Shown: positions 1 to 7,465 of the stretch, piece after piece | Layout of the letters: every line of letters begins with the position of its first letter | Numbering within the stretch: position 1 is the stretch's first letter | NCBI GenBank assembly: GCA_016936015.1 | Contig: JAFGPV010000208.1 | Span: 1-49,311 of the forward strand | Direction: 5' to 3' | DNA length: 49,311 nucleotides | Source: Pirellulales bacterium | GTDB lineage: Bacteria > Planctomycetota > Planctomycetia > Pirellulales > Thermoguttaceae | Notes under the pieces: generated by a model | What the model was told of the DNA's origin: nothing | What the model saw: only the letters and a program-made list of their open reading frames with translations | The model's database searches: none | Translations under genes and position numbers: made by a program

Positions 1-273
1 GTTCAGGCAGGCCTCTCGGTGATCCAGTTCGCGCTGACGCCTCCGGAGATATTCCGCCAACTGGGCCGCCTGGCGGTGCAGTTGTTCCTCCACTTCCTCC
101 GGGGCGTTCGCCGAGGCGATCGGCGGAAGAGAATCCTCCGGCGCAGAGTAGTCCGGCGACGCTTCGGCCCGGACATCGATCGAATGTGCCGCGTCAATCC
201 GGGTACCAGGGGTCGGCGATGGGGAGCTTGCCGCCTCTGACCGATGCGTATTTTCCCAAGTGGTTCTGGACAC
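1..273 (-). CDS. Partial coiled-coil protein, C-terminus off the left edge
   Basis: An open frame on the minus strand runs off the left edge of the window. Its visible part starts with a Ser/Thr/Pro/Ala-rich stretch and then becomes a charged, Gln/Glu/Arg-rich heptad-like helix (for example QLAEYLRRRQRELDHRE). That amino-acid pattern looks like real coding sequence, unlike the Arg-rich translations of the other frames here. The start is uncertain: the frame is open back to a stop near 318. The GTG at 273 is the best candidate, but ATT or other codons upstream cannot be excluded. Long coiled-coil proteins of unknown function are common in planctomycetes. No function can be assigned from this fragment. 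Confidence 0.5.
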   Translation of the reverse strand, partial: MSRTTWENTHRSEAASSPSPTPGTRIDAAHSIDVRAEASPDYSAPEDSLPPIASANAPEEVEEQLHRQAAQLAEYLRRRQRELDHREACLN

Positions 274-538
274 TACCCGCCTCGTGGGGGCAATTGCTCG
301 ATAAATTCTGCGTATTCAGAAAAAATTTCCCGGCTTACTAAATCGGCTGGGAATATCTTTATATTAACCGGAATCGAGAAAAAACGGTCCCGACCTGTAA
401 AAACAGGCAATCGCAGTAGAATGGCGAAACTCTCGCGTCCAATCAGGGCCATCTCGTTGAATTGGTCAAAAACCAATCAAAAATGCCGCGACGAGCGGTC
501 ACGGGGATTGAAAGAGAAGGCGGACTGGGAATTCTCTG

Positions 539-865
539 TTACCCCAAGGTCTGCGTGAGTGCTTCTTGAAGCCGTTTTTTGGGTTGAACGCCGACGAAAC
601 GATCGACGACTTCGCCCTTATGGAAGAGCATCAACGTGGGGATGCTGCTGATGCCGTAACTGGTTGCGGTGTTGGGACTTTCATCGACGTTGACTTTTCC
701 GATTTTCACTTTCCCCGCGTTTTCCGCCGCAAGTTCCTCGACCACCGGGGCAATCATCCGGCAGGGTCCGCACCACGGAGCCCAGAAGTCCACCAGGACC
801 GGTTCATTCGCTTGGAGGACCTCTGTGTTGAAGTTCTGATCCGTGAATTCCAAGGTATTCGCCAT
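539..865 (-). CDS. trxA: Thioredoxin
   Basis: The 108-residue protein has the usual length of a single-domain thioredoxin. It carries the active-site WCGPC in the context DFWAPWCGPCRM at about residues 27-38, and the cis-proline loop SIPTLMLF near residue 75. It would act as a cytoplasmic dithiol reductant for disulfide exchange, kept reduced by thioredoxin reductase, which is not in the window. The start is well supported: AAGGAGAAG lies 6 bases before the ATG, and a sigma70-like promoter sits just upstream. It appears to be transcribed alone. No export signal is present. Assignment to the family is secure; which of possibly several thioredoxins this is cannot be told. Confidence 0.97.
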   Translation of the reverse strand: MANTLEFTDQNFNTEVLQANEPVLVDFWAPWCGPCRMIAPVVEELAAENAGKVKIGKVNVDESPNTATSYGISSIPTLMLFHKGEVVDRFVGVQPKKRLQEALTQTLG

Positions 866-868
866 GAG

Positions 869-913
869 TCTTCTCCTTTACGACCATTATAGATTCCCGT
901 CCGGCGGCGTCAA
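869..913 (-). promoter_or_regulatory. Sigma70-type promoter and Shine-Dalgarno of trxA
   Basis: On the minus strand, TTGACG (908-913) and TATAAT (886-891) are separated by 16 bases. A strong ribosome site (AAGGAGAAG) follows before the trxA ATG. This is the best housekeeping promoter match in the window. The short predicted leader leaves no room for a riboswitch. Confidence 0.7.
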
Positions 914-921
914 TTGACCGT

Positions 922-2448
922 CTACTTTGGGGCACCCGGTTTTTTGGCGTCGGAAAGCGAGAGGAGCAGCCGGCCGATGTGTTCGCGAAGCTGACGCATC
1001 TTCAGCGGCATGTCCAGCACCAGCCGATGCGGGGCCAGTTTGGCGTGCGCCTTCCAGCCTTTCTGCATCTCGTCGAGCAGGAGCACGGCGGGCAGATGAG
1101 CGGTGTTGCCGTTGCGGCCAAGGTCGTTAAAAGCTTTCAGAGCGGACTGGCCGAGCAGTTGGGCGTTAAACACCACACAGTCCGCCGCGGCAGGATCTCC
1201 ATCCAGCCGGCTGAGCGCGTGGTGCGGATCGCTCGTCAGGAGGACTTTATACCCCGCCTTCTTGAATCCCTTGCGGAAGATATCTTGCATCTGGCCGTCG
1301 GATTCGACGACCAGCAGCGTGTAGCCGATCGGGACGCCGGCCAGCGAAGGGGAGGAGTCGCCGCTTTCCACCTGGGTGTCGTCCAGGGCGGGCCGGTCCT
1401 GCTCGGCCTGCATCTCCTGGAGCCGGCGGGCCGCGATTTCCAGGTCGGCCAGCATCGTCGCGGGCGATTGGTAGCGGCGGCTGGGATCGAGCGCCATCGC
1501 TTTGTTGACGATGATCGCCACTAAATGCGGGATCGAAGGATCAAGCTTCAAGATCGGAACGACCTCGACCAGCCGTTGGCGGCTTAAACGTTGGAGCCGA
1601 TCCCGCGTCTCGACCAGCGGCGGCACTCCCGTCAGCATGTTGTAATAGATGCAGCCCAGGAAATAAATGTCGCTGCGGGTGTCGTCTTTCCGCACGCCGG
1701 TTACCCGCTCCAGGGCCGCGTAGTCGATGGTGCGGACGTTGGGCAGCTTGTCCAACTCGTCCTCAGTGAGCATCTCGTCCAGAGCGGCCAGGCCGAAATC
1801 CACCAACTTCGCCTGTCCCCGGCTGGAGACCAGCACGTTGCTCATCTTCAGATCGCGGTGCGTCACGCCGTGTTCGAAGGCGTAGCGCATTCCGTCGGTG
1901 ATGTCCAACATCAGCCGGGTGGCTTCCAGGGTGTGCAGTTTTCCCCGGACGCGGACGAACTCCCGCAGATTGCGGCCTTCGACGAACTCCATCACCATGT
2001 AATGCATCCGGCCGTGCGAGATAACGTCGTCCACGCGGACGATGCCCGGATGACGCAACGAGCATCCGACCCGGCCTTCGCGGACGAAGCGGACGTACTG
2101 GGCAGGCTGATCGCTGAAGCGCTTCCGCAGGACTTTCAAGGCCCGGACTTCGCCGGTTTCGTTATGGACGGCCCGGAACACCCGGGCAAAGGTCCCGCTG
2201 CCGACAAAATAGAGGACCTTGTACTTGTCGTAAAAGAATCCCGTCCTGTCGCCGTTCAGCAGCCGCTCTTTCTGGTAGTTCGTCAACAACTCGCGGCGCA
2301 ACAGCGTTTGCAGAAAAAGTTCCACGTCGACGGATCGGCTGCCGAAAGAGGCCCAAACGTCGCGAAGTTGACTTTCCGTGATCAGCCCCAGGTCGAAGGC
2401 GCGCTGACCAATCTGTTCCGCATTGACGGGTACCATGACGGGAATCAC
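922..2448 (-). CDS. Ser/Thr protein kinase with C-terminal degenerate receiver domain
   Basis: Three parts are visible. Residues 1-65 form a helical lead-in ending in LLTNYQKERLLNG, of the kind that precedes many planctomycete kinases. Residues 75-350 form a Hanks-type kinase: glycine loop GSGTFARVF, lysine in ALKVL (about 105), HRDLKMSN catalytic loop (about 197-204, Met replacing the usual Pro) and DFG (217-219). Residues about 375-500 look like a CheY-type receiver. In that receiver the strand that should hold the phospho-acceptor Asp reads VVFNAQLLG, with Asn, so normal His-Asp phosphotransfer is unlikely. No membrane segment is seen, so the protein is probably cytoplasmic. The start is taken as GTG with GGAG close by; an ATG lies four codons inside. 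The target is unknown. Confidence 0.9.
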   Translation of the reverse strand: MIPVMVPVNAEQIGQRAFDLGLITESQLRDVWASFGSRSVDVELFLQTLLRRELLTNYQKERLLNGDRTGFFYDKYKVLYFVGSGTFARVFRAVHNETGEVRALKVLRKRFSDQPAQYVRFVREGRVGCSLRHPGIVRVDDVISHGRMHYMVMEFVEGRNLREFVRVRGKLHTLEATRLMLDITDGMRYAFEHGVTHRDLKMSNVLVSSRGQAKLVDFGLAALDEMLTEDELDKLPNVRTIDYAALERVTGVRKDDTRSDIYFLGCIYYNMLTGVPPLVETRDRLQRLSRQRLVEVVPILKLDPSIPHLVAIIVNKAMALDPSRRYQSPATMLADLEIAARRLQEMQAEQDRPALDDTQVESGDSSPSLAGVPIGYTLLVVESDGQMQDIFRKGFKKAGYKVLLTSDPHHALSRLDGDPAAADCVVFNAQLLGQSALKAFNDLGRNGNTAHLPAVLLLDEMQKGWKAHAKLAPHRLVLDMPLKMRQLREHIGRLLLSLSDAKKPGAPK

Positions 2449-2787
2449 TCATCTCCACACGTATTACCCGGAAGGAGAACCCTCAACTCCTCCCCGATTG
2501 TTTACCCGATTGAGACTTCCTGAAATCTTATACTAAATTCCCCGTGAATCGGTAGCAACCCTCCGGGGGAGTGGGACTGGAAAATGGCATGAAGAATCGC
2601 CCTCAAACCAACCACTAAGGTGGGAGCCTGCCCCTCATATGGATGCAGCCACTGCTCGCAAGAATACGCCTCTTAAGGAGAAGGGGGAAGAGAGCAAGAG
2701 AAATCGCGCCGTTACCAACCTCCCTTCTCTCTTCCCCCCCTGGGTTGCACTTGGCGAAACGTAGGGAGGTGCCTCTCTTTTTAAGGT

Positions 2788-2883
2788 TCATCCGACTAAA
2801 GCGCTTCTGGCTTCATGGAGGACGTAAATTTTGAGTTCGAAGAACTCGTGATCCCGGAATCCATAAGCCATGCGTTTTATGGT
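2788..2883 (-). pseudogene. C-terminal remnant of an ISL3-like transposase
   Basis: The last 31 codons before a TGA at 2788 encode TIKRMAYGFRDHEFFELKI, then a tail ending in ALVG. This strongly resembles the extreme C-terminus of ISL3-family DDE transposases (the I-K-R-M-A-x-G-F-R motif). Nothing upstream in any frame continues the transposase, so only the tail survives. I recognised no flanking terminal repeats. Confidence 0.6.
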
Positions 2884-3344
2884 TTCCGGATAGATGCCGA
2901 AAAGGGGAAAAAGCTCCTCTCGAATCCCCAATCCTGCCATCGGCCGCATTCCACTCAAGTGGCCCAATAAATCCCTTGCAAATCGGCCATGCCTTGCTAT
3001 AATGTACATTAGTATAGTATACGATCTTTGGCAATCTGAAAGAATACCTCCCACAGCGGGGACACTATGCGCCTATTTTTCGCTGGTCGCCGATGCAAAA
3101 GGGACTGGCAGAAGAAAAAAAACGTGGAAAATTCCGCTTTTGTTGAGCAACAGCCTCCCCCAAGGGACCGAAGAACAACCTGTCCAAGGGACGGCATGGC
3201 CGGACAATGACCCAACGGCCGTACTCATCACGCTCCGCATGAGAGCGTCGCCGGCGAAAAACCACCCCTTCCTGGGGACCTCCCGTGCTTTTTTCAACTT
3301 TTGATGACCAACTGATGAGTGCCGCTTGAGAATCGCAATGTGTC

Positions 3345-3428
3345 GCCGCTAACGCGGCTAAGATTGGATTGGCGTTTCATTTCCGGGGGTTCTACCCCCG
3401 GCGATTCATATGATGCCGCTGACGCGGC
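3345..3428. repeat. Cluster of three short GC hairpins
   Basis: Two near-identical small hairpins, GCCGC-TAAC-GCGGC (3345-3358) and GCCGC-TGAC-GCGGC (3415-3428), flank a stronger one, CCGGGGGT-TCT-ACCCCCGG (3383-3401). The arrangement looks like a REP-type intergenic element. It lies about 30 bases past the end of the BRCT-MerR-TPR gene and might act as a terminator or transcript stabiliser, but no T-run follows. Confidence 0.6.
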
Positions 3429-3461
3429 TTGAATTCCATTGGCGCATTCTGACCTCCCGCT

Positions 3462-4628
3462 TCAACTGCGGTCAAGCGTGGTCAGCCGCCGCCGCGCCTC
3501 GTCGGCCCAGGGGCTTTCCGGGGCCAAGGCCAGGAACCGTTCCCAGTGCTCCCGGGCGCCGTCGGGCTGGCCCGTTTCGTCCAGCGTACGGGCAAGATGG
3601 TAATGGACGTCGGCGTAATCGGGATGGAAGCGCAAGGCGCCTTCCAGGGCCGCAATCGCCAGGTCCCGCTGTCCCAACTCCGCCAGCAGGCAGCCCAGGT
3701 TCGCCCGGGCCTCGACGTAATCCTCGTCCAGTTCGATGGCCATGTAGTAGCGTTCCCGCGCGCCGGCCAGGTCGCCCAGGCGGTAGAGCAGTTCGGCCGT
3801 TTGGAAGCACCAGTCGGGCTTGGGGCCGCCGGCCGCCATCGCCGCGCGGTACATCTCGGCGGCGGCGGGCAGTTGCCCGTCCTCCTCCAACTCCTCGGCC
3901 AGGTGCGCCATCTGCTCGGGCGTGTTGGGCAAGGGGCGCTTCGCGGGAGTTTCCTCTTCGTCGGCGGCGGGGAAATCGAACCGCATCTGACCGCCCGGCT
4001 CGACCAGTCCCTCGCCCTGCCGCAACAGAATCTGCTTGCCCTGCACAATCACCGAGAGCTGCGCAAGCGGGCGGCGGACCCCGGGCAGATAGCGGACCAG
4101 TTGCTCGAGCTTTTTCTCCAGGTTCCGGGGCGAAACGCCGGCCGCCAGCAGTTCGGTCAGGCGCCGGGCCGTGGCCACCTCCTGGAAATCGAAGTAGGGC
4201 AGCCGCCGGACCTCGCGGACCGGAACGATCAATCCCCGGCGATGCCACCGGCGGATCACCGCCACCGAAACTCCCAACAGATCGGCCAGCATCGCCGGCG
4301 TGTAAAGCCGGTGGATGCCCTGCTCGAACTCGACCAGTCCCAGCCGCTGCCAGAGTTGGGTTTCGGTCAGGATCTCCAGGGCGCCCGATTCCGCCGCCTG
4401 CCGGGTCGGCTCGTCGAACAGGGCGTCCAGATCCTCGCCCTCCGGCAGCGGAAAGGCGTCCTCGCCGATGACCGCCAGGTCCGCGGAAGCATCGGGGCGA
4501 TCGAGCACCGCCGCGCCGTGCCGCCGGAGCAGTTGCCCCGCCTCCCGCCGCCCCATGCTCGCCAGTTTGCCGACGATGGCGATCCGTTTCCCGGCGAGAT
4601 CCTCGGTGTTTTCCGGCAGTGGGGCCAT
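3462..4628 (-). CDS. BRCT-MerR-TPR fusion protein
   Basis: The 388-residue protein reads in order as follows. A BRCT-like domain (about 9-65; LAGKRIAIVGKLASMGRREA) is similar to the C-terminal BRCT of NAD-dependent DNA ligases. A MerR-type helix-turn-helix (about 108-165; LYTPAMLADLLGVS with RRWHRRGL) comes next, then TPR repeats (about 240-385; for example DYVEARANLGCLLAELGQ). MerR-type domains bind operator DNA, and BRCT and TPR modules bind proteins, so a DNA-bound scaffold or regulator is a reasonable inference. No effector-binding cysteines are seen. The ATG at 4628 is preferred over an in-frame TTG four codons upstream; neither has a good ribosome site. The target is unknown. Confidence 0.8.
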   Translation of the reverse strand: MAPLPENTEDLAGKRIAIVGKLASMGRREAGQLLRRHGAAVLDRPDASADLAVIGEDAFPLPEGEDLDALFDEPTRQAAESGALEILTETQLWQRLGLVEFEQGIHRLYTPAMLADLLGVSVAVIRRWHRRGLIVPVREVRRLPYFDFQEVATARRLTELLAAGVSPRNLEKKLEQLVRYLPGVRRPLAQLSVIVQGKQILLRQGEGLVEPGGQMRFDFPAADEEETPAKRPLPNTPEQMAHLAEELEEDGQLPAAAEMYRAAMAAGGPKPDWCFQTAELLYRLGDLAGARERYYMAIELDEDYVEARANLGCLLAELGQRDLAIAALEGALRFHPDYADVHYHLARTLDETGQPDGAREHWERFLALAPESPWADEARRRLTTLDRS

Positions 4629-4842
4629 GAAGGAAAGCAAGGTTGTTTGAGGTTGATCCGTTGTCGTTGCCCGTCAGAATGACCGGCGTCCAGCGTCACG
4701 ATTCACAGAAACCAATTATTGTCGTGAAAGAAGGACTGTCAATCCGCCGCTGAGGTAAGCCTTCCGCGCAAATAAACGGGGCACAAATCCATGAAGGATC
4801 TGTGCCCCGGCCCTTCCTGCCCCCAGTTTAGGGCGAAAATCG

Positions 4843-6279
4843 TTATTCTGCCGAACCGGACGGCAACGCCGGTTTCACGGTGTCGTCGACCGGCTGCGGA
4901 GCAGGGTTCGCTTCGGACTTCGATGGTTCGCCGGATTTCAGCGCAGGAGTGGGTTCCTTCGAAGAAAATGTCTTTCGGGGCGCGCCCTCCGCTTTGGCAG
5001 GAGACGAGGAGTGCAATTCCGGCACGGGAACCATATCGGTCCCCCCCGTAGCCGCCTCCGACACGACAATCGGATTGCCGCAGGCGTCGATCGGTACGCG
5101 GTAGCATACCACCCGGGGGACAGAATACGCATAGTTTATCGGAATCCGCTTTTCAACGCAACGGGGCACCCGGATTATTTCTTCCACCGGCACCATGCGG
5201 CAGACCTTGTAGGGGATCTGCTGGATCCGCTCTTCGTAGGTCATGCGGTAGCTGGTCACCGGCACGCGGCGGACCTGCCGCTCGGTCACCCAACGGCAGA
5301 CCTGCACGGGAACTTGTTGCTCAACCCGTTCTTCGACCGGCTTCATCACCGTGTAGGGAATTTTATTGACGACGACCTCCTGCTCAATCCGGCAGGTCTG
5401 CACGGGCACCTTCCGCACGATGGTCTCAGGGACGTAACGGAGGGTCTGCACGGGGACCTCCCGGGCTTCAAGTTGCGGGACCATTCTGGTCTCCTGGATT
5501 TGCTGGGCGACGACGTTCGGCTGCCAGATCTTTTGCGTAACGTACGCGCCGCGGGGCTCTTGGACCCAATACAGGCCCGCCCGCTGATACACGCTCGCCC
5601 CGGTGGCCGGATCGACGGCGCAACTGCCCGGCACCCAGCGGAGCCGCGTGGCCGGCGCCTGGGCCTGGAAGACCGTCTGGTCCACCCAGCCGCCCTGATC
5701 GACCATTTGCGTCCGGCAGGTGGTCACCGGCCGCATCACGGTGTAGGTTTCGGTCCGGGTGGAGGTCTCGCAGACCGGCTTCATCACGGTGTGGGCCTCC
5801 TCGCGCTCGGCGGTCTCCCACACCGGACGGTTGACGACCTGGCGCTCCTCCCGCTCGGCCGTCTCCTGGACGTAACGGATCCGCGTGTAGCTGGCGTCCC
5901 GCATCTCGGTTTCCCAGACCGGCTTCTGCACGGTGTAGTATTCTTCCCGCTCGGCGGTCTCGATCACCGGCTTGGCGACCCGGTACCGTTGTTCGCGGAC
6001 CTGAGTCTCCCAGACGGGTTTGTACGTCGTGACGGGCCGCTCCTCATAGACCGTCTCGTACTCGAGGCGATAGGCGGTCATTTGCCGCTGCTCGTAGACC
6101 GTCTGATAGACGATCTTGTATTCCTGACCGCAACTCTCCAAAGGATACGAGGCGGTCACGGCGCCGGAATAATACGTCGTGGCCGGCCCCCCGCAGCCCG
6201 AACAAGCCCGGGCCTCCGCGGCGCCGAGGAAAATAACGGCCATCGCAGCGACGGCAAGACATCGGAGAAAAGTGTTCAT
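4843..6279 (-). CDS. Secreted YTV-repeat protein
   Basis: The chosen ATG has AGAGGTGG just upstream and opens a classic signal peptide (MNTFLRCLAVAAMAVIFLGA, then AEARA), with likely cleavage before CSGCGG. The mature part is built of short repeats of about 10-20 residues such as PVWETAEREE, YTVMKPV and VPVQTCR. I match these to the YTV repeat family known from planctomycetes. Such proteins are presumed to be cell-envelope or surface components. No enzyme motif is present. The tail, rich in Lys, Ser, Pro and Glu, is probably disordered. A longer frame upstream of the chosen ATG lacks the signal peptide position and was not used. No operon partner is visible. Confidence 0.85.
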   Translation of the reverse strand: MNTFLRCLAVAAMAVIFLGAAEARACSGCGGPATTYYSGAVTASYPLESCGQEYKIVYQTVYEQRQMTAYRLEYETVYEERPVTTYKPVWETQVREQRYRVAKPVIETAEREEYYTVQKPVWETEMRDASYTRIRYVQETAEREERQVVNRPVWETAEREEAHTVMKPVCETSTRTETYTVMRPVTTCRTQMVDQGGWVDQTVFQAQAPATRLRWVPGSCAVDPATGASVYQRAGLYWVQEPRGAYVTQKIWQPNVVAQQIQETRMVPQLEAREVPVQTLRYVPETIVRKVPVQTCRIEQEVVVNKIPYTVMKPVEERVEQQVPVQVCRWVTERQVRRVPVTSYRMTYEERIQQIPYKVCRMVPVEEIIRVPRCVEKRIPINYAYSVPRVVCYRVPIDACGNPIVVSEAATGGTDMVPVPELHSSSPAKAEGAPRKTFSSKEPTPALKSGEPSKSEANPAPQPVDDTVKPALPSGSAE

Positions 6280-6641
6280 ACGCCACCTCTTGGAACGTGC
6301 AGGAAAAAAATGTTTTCGGATCCCCACGCCCCGGCGTGGAGACATTTGTTCACTCTCCATCCCCTTCCGAAACCCGAGCTTCGGAACGGACCGGGAATTG
6401 ACCTAACCATTTATAGCTTATTAAGATACTCTGCCAGAAATTCTTCCCCAGGGCAAACCGTCGAGAAGCCCTTAAAGTTTAACACGTGTCCCAACTCTAA
6501 TCCGGGCAGCAAGTTGCAGCGGAAGGATAAATCTGAAGTTTTTCACCCACCCGGCCGACATAGGAAAACGCCCTTTTTCCCCAAGACGCCGGGTACCATA
6601 GGGTTGGAACGATTCCTTGCCTAATCGTTATAATCAGAACC
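6280..6641. other. Divergent intergenic region
   Basis: The region holds the 5' leader of the minus-strand YTV gene and the promoter of the plus-strand lipoate-ligase-like gene. A TATAAA-like -10 for the minus strand may lie near 6410. No gene or long repeat is seen. Confidence 0.4.
6604..6641 (+). promoter_or_regulatory. Promoter placing the transcript start at or next to the ATG
   Basis: TTGGAA (6604-6609), a 19-base spacer and a perfect TATAAT (6629-6634) are followed by only seven bases before the ATG at 6642. No Shine-Dalgarno sequence is present. A typical start site would fall on or next to the ATG, which suggests a leaderless mRNA. Confidence 0.5.
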
Positions 6642-7364
6642 ATGCAATATCTCAATTTGACCTTGCCGATGCCGGCGGAGAATCTCGCGCTGGACGAAGC
6701 GCTGCTCGAGGAAGCGGAGGCCGCCGCCGCGCCGCGGGAAATCCTCCGACTCTGGGAATCGCCCGTGCCGCTGGTCGTCGTGGGCCGGTCCTCGCGCGTG
6801 GACGACGAAGTGCACGTGGAGACCTGTCGGGCGCATGGCGTTCCCATCTTGCGTCGCCCCAGCGGCGGGGCGGCGATCGTCGCCGGCCCGGGATGCCTGA
6901 TGTACGCGCTGGTGCTCAGTTACCAACAGCGTCCCGAACTGCGGCCCGTGGCACACTGCCATTCCTTCGTCCTGAACGTGATTGCGGCGGCATTGCACTG
7001 TTTTTGTCCGGAGGTCCGCTGTGCCGGAACGAGCGACCTGGTTTTCGGCGATCGAAAATTTTCCGGCAACAGCATGCGCGCCCGGCGCCGGAATTTTCTC
7101 TATCACGGGACGCTCCTTTATCAATTCCCGTCGGAACAGATCGGTCATTATTTAAAAACACCGCCGCGGACGCCGGCGTACCGCGCCGGCCGGGACCACG
7201 CCGCGTTCGTGACGAATCTGCCGCTTTCCCGGGAAGTCCTCGGCAACGCGTTGATCCAAGCGTGGGCGGCAACGGATCCCCGTTCGGATTGGCCCCCGGC
7301 GTCGGTCACGCGACTCGTTGCCGAGAGATATTCCCAGCCAGAGTGGAATTGGAAGATGTTATGA
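6642..7364 (+). CDS. Lipoate-protein ligase A family protein
   Basis: The 240-residue protein has the BPL/LplA fold signature: RRPSGGAAI (71-79) binds the acyl-adenylate, and GDRKFSGNSMR (136-146) holds the catalytic Lys139. In this family the enzyme attaches lipoate or octanoate to lysines of 2-oxoacid dehydrogenases or glycine cleavage H protein. The protein lacks the C-terminal accessory domain of full LplA, so it could also be an octanoyltransferase (LipM-like) or a more divergent acyltransferase. No lipoylated partner gene is nearby. It seems monocistronic and is followed by a strong hairpin at 7368. The start lies seven bases after a TATAAT. Confidence 0.8.
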   Translation: MQYLNLTLPMPAENLALDEALLEEAEAAAAPREILRLWESPVPLVVVGRSSRVDDEVHVETCRAHGVPILRRPSGGAAIVAGPGCLMYALVLSYQQRPELRPVAHCHSFVLNVIAAALHCFCPEVRCAGTSDLVFGDRKFSGNSMRARRRNFLYHGTLLYQFPSEQIGHYLKTPPRTPAYRAGRDHAAFVTNLPLSREVLGNALIQAWAATDPRSDWPPASVTRLVAERYSQPEWNWKML

Positions 7365-7367
7365 CGG

Positions 7368-7436
7368 TTAGCGGCCGCCGGCACGGCGGCCCTGAATCGC
7401 GAAAAACGCCGAGGCCGCCGTGCCGGCGGCCGCTAA
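7368..7436. repeat. Long perfect inverted repeat, copy A
   Basis: Two perfectly complementary 24-base arms (7368-7391 and 7413-7436; left arm begins TTAGCGGCCGCCGGCACGG) enclose a 21-base loop. The element starts four bases after the stop of the lipoate-ligase-like gene. The same arm sequence recurs at 17601-17672 with a different loop. It lacks a T-run, so it may stabilise or end the transcript without being a classical terminator. Confidence 0.9.
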
Positions 7437-7465
7437 ACGGAATGACATGAACAATCTGCCTCTAA

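Larger units (their letters stand above)
2449..3461. other. Non-coding 1-kb region with repeats and an IS remnant
   Basis: No convincing gene is present between the two minus-strand genes. The region holds an inverted repeat (GGGGGAAGAGAG at 2683-2694 against its complement at 2727-2738), the ISL3-like transposase tail at 2788-2883, and a promoter-like pair on the plus strand (TTGCAA 2976-2981, 16 bases, TATAAT 2998-3003). It ends with a cluster of small GC hairpins at 3345-3428. Nothing recognisable follows the promoter-like site. An unrecognised small RNA there is possible, but I see no known RNA family. Confidence 0.5.

Noticed and set aside
273-476. 67-codon minus-strand frame before the partial first gene
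   Set aside because: Short, no ribosome site, no recognisable family; its stop overlaps a possible GTG of the next gene, but this may be chance.
2894-3304. 136-codon plus-strand frame in the 1-kb gap
   Set aside because: Crosses a promoter-like site and low-quality sequence with no protein pattern; starts inside the transposase-remnant region.
5011-6624. 537-codon plus-strand frame opposite the YTV gene
   Set aside because: It is His/Gly/Asp/Leu-rich antisense of a repetitive gene, with no domain, and the minus-strand frame has a signal peptide and ribosome site.
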